Shown piece by piece: positions 1 to 13,576 of a stretch of DNA of 64,000 nucleotides. How positions within the stretch are numbered: position 1 is the first letter of the stretch; the number at the start of each line of letters is the position of its first letter. Both the position numbers and the translations under genes were made by a program. The notes under the pieces are model-generated. The model did not search any database. It was not told the DNA's origin and saw only the letters and a list, made by a program, of their open reading frames with translations. The DNA is from Liolophura sinensis. Its lineage: Eukaryota > Mollusca > Polyplacophora > Chitonida > Chitonidae. Location: the NCBI RefSeq assembly GCF_032854445.1, contig NC_088300.1:79957084-80021083 (forward strand). Direction: 5' to 3'.

Positions 1-82
1 CAGAAAAATACAGCATTAAACCTCAAAACCTACTACCATGCTCACTGACAAAAAGATCCTGCCTCAATCATGCACTCTGACC

Positions 83-3000
83 AGGACATGAAGTTCCTGC
101 CACAATCACACACATTACCATACCAGGCTGTCTCCATCTGCCTTATCCAATCACTGACCAGGACACAAAGTTCCTGCCACAATCATGCACATCACCATAC
201 CAGGCTGTCTCCACCTGCCTTATCCAATAACTGACCAGGACATGAAGTTCCTGCCACAATCACACACATTACCATACCAGGCTGTCTCCATCTGCCTTAT
301 CCAATCACTGACCAGGACACAAAGTTCCTGCCACAATCATGCACATTACCATACCAGGCTGTCTCCATCTGTCTTATCCAATAACTGACCAGGACACAAA
401 GTTCCTGCCACAATCACACACATTACCATACCAGGCTGTCTCCATCTGTCTTATCCAATCACTGACCAGGACACAAAGTTCCTGCCACAATCATGCACAT
501 CACCATACCAGGCTGTCTCCACCTGCCTTATCCAATAACTGACCAGGACACAAAGTTCCTGCCACAATCACACACATTACCATACCAGGCTGTCTCCACC
601 TGCCTTATCCAATAACTGACCAGGACACAAAGTTCCTGCCACAATCACACACATTACCATACCAGGCTGTCTCCATCTGCCTTATCCAACAACTGACCAG
701 GACACAAAGTTCCTGCCACAATCATGCACATTACCATACGAGGCTGTCTCCATCTGCCTTATCCAATCACTGACCAGGGCACAAAGTTCCTGCCACAATC
801 ATGCACATTACCATACCAGGCTGTCTCCATCTGCCTTATCCAATCACTGACCAGGACACAAAGTTCCTGCCACAATCACACACATTACCATACCAGGCTG
901 TCTCCATCTGCCTTATCCAATCACTGACCAGGACACAAAGTTCCTGCCACAATAACACACATTACCATACCAGGCTGTCTCCATCTGCCTTATCCAATCA
1001 CTGACCAGGACACAAAGTTCCTGCCACAATCATGCACATTACCATACCAGGCTGTCTCCATCTGCCTTATCCAATAACTGACCAGGACACAAAGTTCCTG
1101 CCACAATCACACACATTACCATACCAGGCTGTCTCCATCTGCCTTATCCAATAACTGACCAGGACACAAAGTTCCTGCCACAATCACGCACATTACCATA
1201 CCAGGCTGTCTCCATCTGCCTTATCCAATCACTGACCAGGACACAAAGTTCCTGCCACAATCATGCACATTACCATACCAGGCTGTCTCCACCTGCCTTA
1301 TCCAATCACTGACCAGGACACAAAGTTCCTGCCACAATCACACACATTACCATACCAGGCTGTCTCCATCTGCCTTATCCAATCACTGACCAGGACACAA
1401 AGTTCCTGCCACAATCATGCACATTACCATACGAGGCTGTCTCCATCTGCCTTATCCAATAACTGACCTGGACACAAAGTTCCTGCCACAATCATGCACA
1501 TTACCATACCAGGCTGTCTCCATCTGCCTTATCCAATAACTGACCAGGACACAAAGTTCCTGCCACAATCATGCACATTACCATACCAGGCTGTCTCCAT
1601 CTGCCTTATCCAATAACTGACCAGGACACAAAGTTCCTGCCACAATCATGCACATTACCATACCAGGCTGTCTCCATCTGCCTTATCCAATCACTGACCA
1701 GGACACAAAGTTCCTGCCACAATCACACACATTACCATACCAGGCTGTCTCCATCTGCCTTATCCAATCACTGACCAGGACACAAAGTTCCTGCCACAAT
1801 CACACACATTACCATACCAGGCTGTCTCCATCTGCCTTATCCAATAACTGACCAAAGTTCCTGCCACAATCATGCACATTACCATACCAGGCTGTCTCCA
1901 TCTGCCTTATCCAATCACTGACCAGGACACAAAGTTCCTGCCACAATCACACACATTACCATACGAGGCTGTCTCCATCTGCCTTATCCAATAACTGACC
2001 AGGACATGAAGTTCCTGCCACAATCACACACATTACCATACCAGGCTGTCTCCACCTGCCTTATCCAATAACTGACCAGGACATGAAGTTCCTGCCACAA
2101 TCACACACATTACCATACCAGGCTGTGTCCACCTGCCTTATCCAGTAACTGACCAGGACACAAAGTTCCTGCCACAATCACACACATTACCATACCAGGC
2201 TGTCTCCATCTGCCTTATCCAATAACTGACCAGGACATGAAGTTCCTGCCACAATCAAACACATTACCATACCATGCTGTCTCCATCTGCCTTATCCAAT
2301 CACTGACCAGGACACAAAGTTCCTGCCACAATCACACACATTACCATACCAGGCTGTCTCCATCTGCCTTATCCAATCACTGACCAGGACACAAAGTTCC
2401 TGCCACAATCATGCACATTACCATACCAGGCTGTCTCCATCTGCCTTATCCAATCACTGACCAGGACACAAAGTTCCTGCCACAATAACACACATTACCA
2501 TACCAGGCTGTCTCCATCTGCCTTATCCAATAACTGACCAGGACATGAAGTTCCTGCCACAATCACACACATTACCATACGAGGCTGTTTCCATCTGCCT
2601 TATCCAGTAACTGACCAGGACACAAAGTTCCTACCACAATCATGCACATTACCATACCAGGCTGTCTCCATCTGCCTTATCCAATCACTGACCAGGACAC
2701 AAAGTTCCTGCCACAATCATGCACATTACCATACGAGGCTGTCTCCATCTGCCTTATCCAATAACTGACCAGGACACAAAGTTCCTGCCACAATCATGCA
2801 CATTACCATACCAGGCTGTCTCCATCTGCCTTATCCAGTAACTGACCAGGACACAAAGTTCCTACCACAATCATGCACATTACCATACCAGGCTGTCTCC
2901 ATCTGCCTTATCCAATCACTGACCAGGACACAAAGTTCCTGCCACAATCATGCACATTACCATACGAGGCTGTCTCCATCTGCCTTATCCAATAACTGAC

Positions 3001-6000
3001 CAGGACACAAAGTTCCTGCCACAATCACACACATTACCATACGAGGCTGTCTCCATCCGCCTTATCCAATAACTGACCAGGACACAAAGTTCCTGCCACA
3101 ATCATGCACATTACCATACCAGGCTGTCTCCATCTGTCTTATCCAACAACTGACCAGGACACAAAGTTCCTGCCACAATCACATACATTACCATACCAGG
3201 CTGTCTCCATCTGCCTTATCCAATAACTGGCCAGGACACAAAGTTCCTGCCACAATCACATACATTACCATACCAGGCTGTCTCCATCTGCCTTATCCAA
3301 TCACTGACCAGGACACAAAGTTCCCGCCACAATCACACACATTACCATACCAGGCTGTGTCCACCTGCCTTATCCAATCACTGACCAGGACACAAAGTTC
3401 CTGCCACAATCATGCACATTACCATACCAGGCTGTCTCCATCTGTCTTATCCAACAACTGACCAGGACACAAAGTTCCTGCCACAATCACATACATTACC
3501 ATACCAGGCTGTCTCCATCTGCCTTATCCAATAACTGGCCAGGACACAAAGTTCCTGCCACAATCACATACATTACCATACCAGGCTGTCTCCATCTGCC
3601 TTATCCAATCACTGACCAGGACACAAAGTTCCCGCCACAATCACACACATTACCATACCAGGCTGTGTCCACCTGCCTTATCCAATCACTGACCAGGACA
3701 CAAAGTTCCTGCCACAATCATGCACATTACCATACCAGGCTGTCTCCATCTGCCTTATCCAACAACTGACCAGGACACAAATTTCCTGCCACAATCATGC
3801 ACATTACCATACCAGGCTGTCTCCATCTGCCTTATCCAGTAACTGACCAGGACACAAAGTTCCTACCACAATCATGCACATTACCATACCAGGCTGTCTC
3901 CATCTGCCTTATCCAGTAACTGACCAGGACACAAAGTTCCTACCACAATCATGCACATTACCATACCAGGCTGTCTCCATCTGCCTTATCCAATCACTGA
4001 CCAGGACACAAAGTTCCTGCCACAATCATGCACATTACCATACCAGGCTGTCTCCATCTGTCTTATCCAACAACTGACCAGGACACAAAGTTCCTGCCAC
4101 AATCACATACATTACCATACCAGGCTGTCTCCATCTGCCTTATCCAATAACTGGCCAGGACACAAAGTTCCTGCCACAATCACATACATTACCATACCAG
4201 GCTGTCTCCATCTGCCTTATCCAATCACTGACCAGGACACAAAGTTCCCGCCACAATCACACACATTACCATACCAGGCTGTGTCCACCTGCCTTATCCA
4301 ATCACTGACCAGGACACAAAGTTCCTGCCACAATCATGCACATTACCATACCAGGCTGTCTCCATCTGCCTTATCCAACAACTGACCAGGACACAAAGTT
4401 CCTGCCACAATCATGCACATTACCATACCAGGCTGTCTCCATCTGCCTTATCCAGTAACTGACCAGGACACAAAGTTCCTACCACAATCATGCACATTAC
4501 CATACCAGGCTGTCTCCATCTGCCTTATCCAATCACTGACCAGGACACAAAGTTCCTGCCACAATCATGCACATTACCATACCAGGCTGTCTCCATCTGC
4601 CTTATCCAATAACTGACCAGGACACAAAGTTCCTGCCACAATCACACACATTACCATACGAGGCTGTCTCCATCTGCCTTATCCAATAACTGACCAGGAC
4701 ACAAAGTTCCTGCCACAATCATGCACATTACCATACCAGGCTGTCTCCATCTGTCTTATCCAACAACTGACCAGGACACAAAGTTCCTGCCACAATCACA
4801 TACATTACCATACCAGGCTGTCTCCATCTGCCTTATCCAATAACTGGCCAGGACACAAAGTTCCTGCCACAATCACATACATTACCATACCAGGCTGTCT
4901 CCATCTGCCTTATCCAATCACTGACCAGGACACAAAGTTCCCGCCACAATCACACACATTACCATACCAGGCTGTGTCCACCTGCCTTATCCAATCACTG
5001 ACCAGGACACAAAGTTCCTGCCACAATCATGCACATTACCATACCAGGCTGTCTCCATCTGCCTTATCCAACAACTGACCAGGACACAAAGTTCCTGCCA
5101 CAATCATGCACATTACCATACCAGGCTGTCTCCATCTGCCTTATCCAGTAACTGACCAGGACACAAAGTTCCTACCACAATCATGCACATTACCATACCA
5201 GGCTGTCTCCATCTGCCTTATCCAATCACTGACCAGGACACAAAGTTCCTGCCACAATCATGCACATTACCATACCAGGCTGTCTCCATCTGCCTTATCC
5301 AATAACTGACCAGGACACAAAGTTCCTGCCACAATCATGCACATTACCATACCAGGCTGTGTCCATCTGCCTTATCCAATCACTGACCAGGACACAAAGT
5401 TCCTGGCCAAACATGCACATCACCATACCAGGCTGTCTCCATCTGTCTTATCCAATAACTGACCAGGACACAAAGTTCCTGCCACAATCATGCACATTAC
5501 CATACCAGGCTGTGTCCATCTGCCTTATCCAATAACTGACCAGGACACAAAGTTCCTGCCACAATCATGCACATCACCATACCAGGCTGTCTCCATCTGT
5601 CTTATCCAACAACTGACCAGGACACAAAGTTCCTGCCACAATCACATACATTACCATACCAGGCTGTCTCCATCTGCCTTATCCAATAACTGGCTAGGAC
5701 ACAAAGTTCCTGCCACAATCACATACATTACCATACCAGGCTGTCTCCATCTGCCTTATCCAATCACTGACCAGGACACAAAGTTCCCGCCACAATCACA
5801 CACATTACCATACCAGGCTGTGTCCACCTGCCTTATCCAATCACTGACCAGGACATAAAGTTCCCGCCACAATCATGCACATTACCATACCAGGCTGTCT
5901 CCATCTGCCTTATCCAACAACTGACCAGGACACAAAGTTCCTGCCACAATCATGCACATTACCATACCAGGCTGTCTCCATCTGCCTTATCCAATAACTG

Positions 6001-9000
6001 ACCAGGACACAAAGTTCCTGCCACAATCACACACATTACCATACCAGGCTGTCTCCATCTGCCTTATCCAATCACTGACCAGGACACAAAGTTCCTGCCA
6101 CAATCACACACATTACCATACCAGGCTGTCTCCATCTGCCTTATCCAATAACTGACCAAAGTTCCTGCCACAATCATGCACATTACCATACCAGGCTGTC
6201 TCCATCTGCCTTATCCAACAACTGACCAGGACACAAAGTTCCTGCCACAATCACACACATTACCATACGAGGCTGTCTCCATCTGCCTTATCCAATAACT
6301 GACCAGGACATGAAGTTCCTGCCACAATCACACACATTACCATACCAGGCTGTCTCCACCTGCCTTATCCAATAACTGACCAGGACACAAAGTTCCTGCC
6401 ACAATCATGCACATTACCATACCAGGCTGTCTCCATCTGTCTTATCCAATCACTGACCAGGACACAAAGTTCCTGCCACAATCATGCACATCACCATACC
6501 AGGCTGTCTCCACCTGCCTTATCCAACAACTGACCAGGACATGAAGTTCCTGCCACAATCACACACATTACCATACCAGGCTGTCTCCACCTGCCTTATC
6601 CAATAACTGACCAGGACATGAAGTTCCTGCCACAATCACACACATTACCATACCAGGCTGTCTCCATCTGCCTTATCCAATCACTGACCAGGACACAAAG
6701 TTCCTGCCACAATCACACACATTACCATACCAGGCTGTCTCCATCTGCCTTATCCAATCACTGACCAGGACACAAAGTTCCTGCCACAATCATGCACATT
6801 ACCATACCAGGCTGTCTCCATCTGCCTTATCCAATCACTGACCAGGACACAAAGTTCCTGCCACAATAACACACATTACCATACCAGGCTGTCTCCATCT
6901 GCCTTATCCAATAACTGACCAGGACATGAAGTTCCTGCCACAATCACACACATTACCATACCAGGCTGTCTCCATCTGCCTTATCCAGTAACTGACCAGG
7001 ACACAAAGTTCCTGCCACAATCATGCACATTACCATACGAGGCTGTCTCCATCTGCCTTATCCAATAACTGACCAGGACACAAAGTTCCTGCCACAATCA
7101 TGCACATTACCATACCAGGCTGTCTCCATCTGCCTTATCCAGTAACTGACCAGGACACAAAGTTCCTACCACAATCATGCACATTACCATACCAGGCTGT
7201 CTCCATCTGCCTTATCCAATCACTGACCAGGACACAAAGTTCCTGCCACAATCATGCACATTACCATACCAGGCTGTCTCCATCTGCCTTATCCAATAAC
7301 TGACCAGGACACAAAGTTCCTGCCACAATCACACACATTACCATACGAGGCTGTCTCCATCTGCCTTATCCAATAACTGACCAGGACACAAAGTTCCTGC
7401 CACAATCATGCACATTACCATACCAGGCTGTCTCCATCTGTCTTATCCAACAACTGACCAGGACACAAAGTTCCTGCCACAATCACATACATTACCATAC
7501 CAGGCTGTCTCCATCTGCCTTATCCAATAACTGGCCAGGACACAAAGTTCCTGCCACAATCACATACATTACCATACCAGGCTGTCTCCATCTGCCTTAT
7601 CCAATCACTGACCAGGACACAAAGTTCCCGCCACAATCACACACATTACCATACCAGGCTGTGTCCACCTGCCTTATCCAATCACTGACCAGGACACAAA
7701 GTTCCTGCCACAATCATGCACATTACCATACCAGGCTGTCTCCATCTGCCTTATCCAACAACTGACCAGGACACAAAGTTCCTGCCACAATCATGCACAT
7801 TACCATACCAGGCTGTCTCCATCTGCCTTATCCAGTAACTGACCAGGACACAAAGTTCCTACCACAATCATGCACATTACCATACCAGGCTGTCTCCATC
7901 TGCCTTATCCAATCACTGACCAGGACACAAAGTTCCTGCCACAATCATGCACATTACCATACCAGGCTGTCTCCATCTGCCTTATCCAATAACTGACCAG
8001 GACACAAAGTTCCTGCCACAATCACACACATTACCATACGAGGCTGTCTCCATCTGCCTTATCCAATAACTGACCAGGACACAAAGTTCCTGCCACAATC
8101 ATGCACATTACCATACCAGGCTGTCTCCATCTGTCTTATCCAACAACTGACCAGGACACAAAGTTCCTGCCACAATCACATACATTACCATACCAGGCTG
8201 TCTCCATCTGCCTTATCCAATAACTGGCCAGGACACAAAGTTCCTGCCACAATCACATACATTACCATACCAGGCTGTCTCCATCTGCCTTATCCAATCA
8301 CTGACCAGGACACAAAGTTCCCGCCACAATCACACACATTACCATACCAGGCTGTGTCCACCTGCCTTATCCAATCACTGACCAGGACACAAAGTTCCTG
8401 CCACAATCATGCACATTACCATACCAGGCTGTCTCCATCTGCCTTATCCAACAACTGACCAGGACACAAAGTTCCTGCCACAATCATGCACATTACCATA
8501 CCAGGCTGTCTCCATCTGCCTTATCCAATCACTGACCAGGACACAAAGTTCCTACCACAATCATGCACATTACCATACCAGGCTGTCTCCATCTGCCTTA
8601 TCCAATCACTGACCAGGACACAAAGTTCCTGCCACAATCATGCACATTACCATACCAGGCTGTCTCCATCTGCCTTATCCAATAACTGACCAGGACACAA
8701 AGTTCCTGCCACAATCATGCACATTACCATACCAGGCTGTGTCCATCTGCCTTATCCAATCACTGACCAGGACACAAAGTTCCTGGCCAAACATGCACAT
8801 CACCATACCAGGCTGTCTCCATCTGCCTTATCCAATAACTGACCAGGACACAAAGTTCCTGCCACAATCATGCACATTACCATACCAGGCTGTCTCCATC
8901 TGCCTTATCCAATAACTGACCAGGACACAAAGTTCCTGCCACAATCATGCACATCACCATACCAGGCTGTCTCCATCTGTCTTATCCAACAACTGACCAG

Positions 9001-11290
9001 GACACAAAGTTCCTGCCACAATCACATACATTACCATACTAGGCTGTCTCCATCTGCCTTATCCAATAACTGGCCAGGACACAAAGTTCCTGCCACAATC
9101 ACATACATTACCATACCAGGCTGTCTCCATCTGCCTTATCCAATCACTGACCAGGACACAAAGTTCCCGCCGCAATCACACACATTACCATACCAGGCTG
9201 TGTCCACCTGCCTTATCCAATCACTGACCAGGACACAAAGTTCCTGCCACAATCATGCACATTACCATACCAGGCTGTCTCCATCTGCCTTATCCAACAA
9301 CTGACCAGGACACAAAGTTCCTGCCACAATCATGCACATTACCATACCAGGCTGTCTCCATCTGCCTTATCCAGTAACTGACCAGGACACAAAGTTCCTA
9401 CCACAATCATGCACATTACCATACCAGGCTGTCTCCATCTGCCTTATCCAATCACTGACCAGGACACAAAGTTCCTGCCACAATCATGCACATTACCATA
9501 CCAGGCTGTCTCCATCTGCCTTATCCAATAACTGACCAGGACACAAAGTTCCTGCCACAATCATGCACATTACCATACCAGGCTGTGTCCATCTGCCTTA
9601 TCCAATCACTGACCAGGACACAAAGTTCCTGGCCAAACATGCACATCACCATACCAGGCTGTCTCCATCTGCCTTATCCAATAACTGACCAGGACACAAA
9701 GTTCCTGCCACAATCATGCACATTACCATACCAGGCTGTGTCCATCTGCCTTATCCAATCACTGACCAGGACACAAAGTTCCTGCCACAATCATGCACAT
9801 CACCATACCAGGCTGTCTCCATCTGCCTTATCCAATAACTGACCAGGACACAAAGTTCCTGCCACAATCATGCACATTACCATACCAGGCTGTCTCCATC
9901 TGCCTTATCCAATCACTGACCAGGACACAAAGTTCCTGCCACAATCATGCACATTACCATACCAGGCTGTCTCCATCTGCCTTATCCAATAACTGACCAG
10001 GACACAAAGTTCCTGCCACAATCATGCACATTACCATACCAGGCTGTCTCCACCTGCCTTATCCAATCACTGACCAGGACACAAAGTTCCTGCCACAATC
10101 ATGCACATTACCATACCAGGCTGTCTCCATCTGCCTTATCCAATCACTGACCAGGACACAAAGTTCCTGCCACAATCATGCACATTACCATACCAGGCTG
10201 TCTCCATCTGCCTTATCCAATAACTGACCAGGACACAAAGTTCCTGCCACAATCATGCACATTACCATACCAGGCTGTCTCCACCTGCCTTATCCAATAA
10301 CTGACCAGGACACAAAGTTTCTGCCCACAATCATGCACATTACCATACCAGGCTGTCTCCATCTGCCTTATCCAACAACTGACCAGGACACAAAGTTCCT
10401 GCCACAATCACATACATTACCATACCAGGCTGTCTCCATCTGCCTTATCCAATAACTGACCAGGATACAAAGTTCCTGCCACAATCATGCACATTACCAT
10501 ACCAGGCTGTCTCCACCTGCCTTATCCAATAACTGACCAGGACACAAAGTTCCTGCCCACAATCATGCACATTACCATACCAGGCTGTCTCCACCTGCCT
10601 TATCCAACAACTGACCAGGACACAAAGTTCCTGCCACAATCATGCACATTACCATACCAGGCTGTCTCCACCTGCCTTATCCAACAACTGACCAGGACAC
10701 AAAGTTCCTGCCACAATCATGCACATTACCATACCAGGCTGTCTCCATCTGCCTTATCCAATAACTGACCAGGACACAAAGTTCCTGCCACAATCATGCA
10801 CATTACCATACCAGGCTGTCTCCACCTGCCTTATCCAACAACTGACCAGGACACAAAGTTCCTGCCACAATCATGCACATTACCATACCAGGCTGTCTCC
10901 ATCTGCCTTATCCAATAACTGACCAGGACACAAAGTTCCTGCCACAATCATGCACATTACCATACCAGGCTGTCTCCATCTGCCTTATCCAATAACTGAC
11001 CAGGACACAAAGTTCCTGCCCACAATCATGCACATTACCATACCAGGCTGTCTCCATCTGCCTTATCCAATCACTGCCCGGGACACAACGTTCCTGCCAC
11101 AATCATACACATCACCATACGAGGCTGTCTCCATCTGCCTTATCCAATCACTGACCGGGACACAAAGTTCCTGCCACAATCATGCACATTACCAAATCAG
11201 GCTGTCTCCATCTGCCTTATCCAATCACTGACCAGGACACAAAGTTTCTGCCACAATCATGCACATTACCATACCAGGCACCTGCCTTAT
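83..11290. repeat. 77-bp satellite array, about 145 copies
   Basis: Head-to-tail 77-bp units fill almost the whole first 11.2 kb. A conserved core is TGACCAGGACACAAAGTTCC, followed by a CCATACCAGGCTGTCTCC block. Copies differ at a few fixed sites: CATGCACA/CACACACA/CACATACA, AATCACTG/AATAACTG/AACAACTG/AGTAACTG, and ACACAAAG/ACATGAAG. The recurring 67-91 aa open frames are only the repeat translated, and they end at TAA/TGA inside the unit. The copies are not independent: blocks of many units are duplicated (see findings). The array decays from about 11040 and ends in unique sequence near 11290. I see no gene in it. It lies about 2.3 kb upstream of the XRCC4 start codon. Confidence 0.97.
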
Positions 11291-11375
11291 CCAATACCTT
11301 ATCAAGTCACAAACTGATGAGCACTTTGTAAACAAGTCCCTGATTTATACCGCATTTACCATTAATGAAATTTTT

Positions 11376-11645
11376 TATTTATTTACTTATTTGATTGGTG
11401 TTTTACACCCTACTCAAGAATATTTCACTTATGCGACGGCGGCCAACATTATGGTGGGCGGAAACCGGGCACAGCCCGGGGGAAACCCACAACCATCCGA
11501 AGGTTGCTGGCAGACCTTCCCACGTACGGCCGGAGAGGAAGCCAGCATGAGCTGTACTTGAACTCACAGCGACCGCATTGGTGAGAGACTCCTGGGTCAT
11601 TATGCTGCGCTAGCGCGCTAACCAACTGAGCCACGGAGGCCCCAA
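11376..11645 (-). mobile_element. tRNA-derived SINE, antisense copy
   Basis: Read on the minus strand it starts at GGGGCCTCCGTGGCTCAGTT, an RNA polymerase III A-box-like tRNA head. A B-box-like GTGAGTTCAAGTAC follows, then AGCTCATGCTGGCTTCCTCT, the conserved CCACCATAATGTTGGCCGCC block, and a TAAAACACCAATCAAATAAA-type A-rich tail. The same element recurs at 39355-39460, 45300-45535 and 59695-59957. The order of head, conserved central domain and tail fits a tRNA-derived SINE. I do not assign a named family. The 65-100 aa frames over it are not genes. Confidence 0.85.
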
Positions 11646-13569
11646 AATTTTTCATGGATTTCCAAATATGAACCAAACTTTACAATACAAAACTATCAGG
11701 AACTATCAGCTATCAACTTTGTTTATGAAATAATATTGAAATACTAATATACTGTATTCTATACATATGAAAGACTCTGACATATATATCACCTCACTAT
11801 GTGGAAATAATAAAGACTGTAACATCGCAAGTAACACAAATGTAACCGAAGCACCCACCCAGGCAGCATCAGAACTTCACTAACCACCATTTTCGAATCA
11901 TGTGACTGTTGCCACGGTGGGCTGGGCTAAGACAATCTCTTTTTTTCACAATAGTTGATAATAGATCCTTTCTGTTTATTATTAATTAACAAATTAAAGC
12001 TATGCTAACAATTTGCCAACCACACTTTAGATGGTGTAGGCCTATATCTCATTGGTTTCAATCAAATCATTCCATCAGTTTATCTTTTTCCAAACAATGC
12101 CAAGTGCGGCTGAAAATGGCAGTTAACAAAGTTTAGCTTGCTGCCGATGTAAGAGGAACATTTATGACAACTATGTCGTTATGGTCTTTACAGTATTATT
12201 GACGAATTAACCAGGTGATAATAAAAGACGGTGATATGAAGTACGAATAACTGAAGGATTACAGGTACAGTTTTGACATGTTGTGGACAGCACAAGCGAA
12301 AGGGCAAACGTCCAGCTTAGCAAATGGAAGAATACAGATCTGTATTTCTGAAAACTAAGCTGGAATGGATGAAACAGATCGAAGATTGAGGGTAGTGACC
12401 AAGCTGGCTGGGCTTAAGTTCAGACAGAACAGAGCAGTGTGTGTTGTTTCATTTCACACAGCACAAACTTTACTCTGACTTTAAAAGCCACTTCAGTTTG
12501 ACTATCTACAGGTTTACTTCAGTCCATAAGGTTTCAGGATGCATAAACGCCATAATTCGCTTAAAAACAACCAAAACCATTCTGTTTTACCATTTCGTAC
12601 TGCTGCCTCAGCTGTCAACGTGTAGGTCTAAAGCCAACAGCCTGCAAAACACGCATTTTGATTGGAACTTATATATCTGGTAACCAATAAAAATAGGTGT
12701 TCCACAATCCGATAGTTAGCGCCCCCTAGTGACAGCATCGAAAACTAAAAAGCACATGTCATTGTTTAGCAGCAGTAAAGCCGTAGGGTTGCTATTATTT
12801 GAAAACTGAAAGGTGATTTATTTTCAGATCTCATATTTCTCAGCGAGATCGTTAAAAGTAACCGTTATGTTTTGTTGAAAACAATGTCGTTTAGAATTTT
12901 AGTGAAGTAAAGTCAAAAAGTTGTTGTTGTTGTTGTAATGATCATAATGTGCGGTGCCGGTATTTGCAGTAGACCAATATACTTTATGTCTGATTTGACC
13001 TGTACTGGTACCGACTACCTTACAAAGAACAAAGTTATTAATTAAGAAGACATGGATTGATTCATCGGGTGTCCTGCAAGTGTTCGTTGTGGTATCTCGC
13101 TATGTGTATCAGTTAGGTCATATAAACAGACAATCTATAGGGCACAGTAAACTAACTGGCACCTCGCTCATAGATTCCACCATTTCTCACAGCCTTGCCA
13201 CATTCCATTTATTTTTTCTTGGAGTACTTAGTGCCAGAGTTCTGCTGCCTTGAACTTCAGACACTTCCTACAAATGTACAGACCTGCTGTGCATAAATAG
13301 GCACACTACAAGTTTATGCCTTAAAAAGTTTGCTGGTCTCGAAGATTATCTGTGTACATAAAACGAACCCAGTCATTCTTTTAAGAATTAGAGGGGTGTA
13401 TTAAAAAACATTAGCAAAAAACATTATTATTTGTAGCAAATGCTGTAAGTTATTTAAATTAATCCAACTTTGTGCATACATGTTGATGAAAATGTATGTA
13501 TGAACCAGGGATATACTTGTATACTTGTTGTAAACTTCATGTTTGTATAAATTATGATCTGTTTCACAG
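11646..13569. other. 5' flank of XRCC4, no coding sequence recognised
   Basis: This is about 1.9 kb of unique, AT-rich sequence between the SINE and the first XRCC4 coding exon. A good 3' splice site (TCTGTTTCACAG) ends at 13569, seven bases before the ATG. This implies a non-coding first exon and the promoter somewhere here. I could not locate that exon or a convincing TATA element. The 80-aa and 99-aa open frames in the region resemble nothing I know. Confidence 0.5.
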
Positions 13570-13576
13570 GTATGAC

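Noticed and set aside
185-11231. Dozens of 64-144 aa frames starting MHITIPGCLH
   Set aside because: Repeats of the 77-bp satellite, each ended by a stop inside the unit, with no conserved gene context.
83-11290. CRISPR-like array
   Set aside because: Units are contiguous with no unique spacers, and the DNA is eukaryotic.
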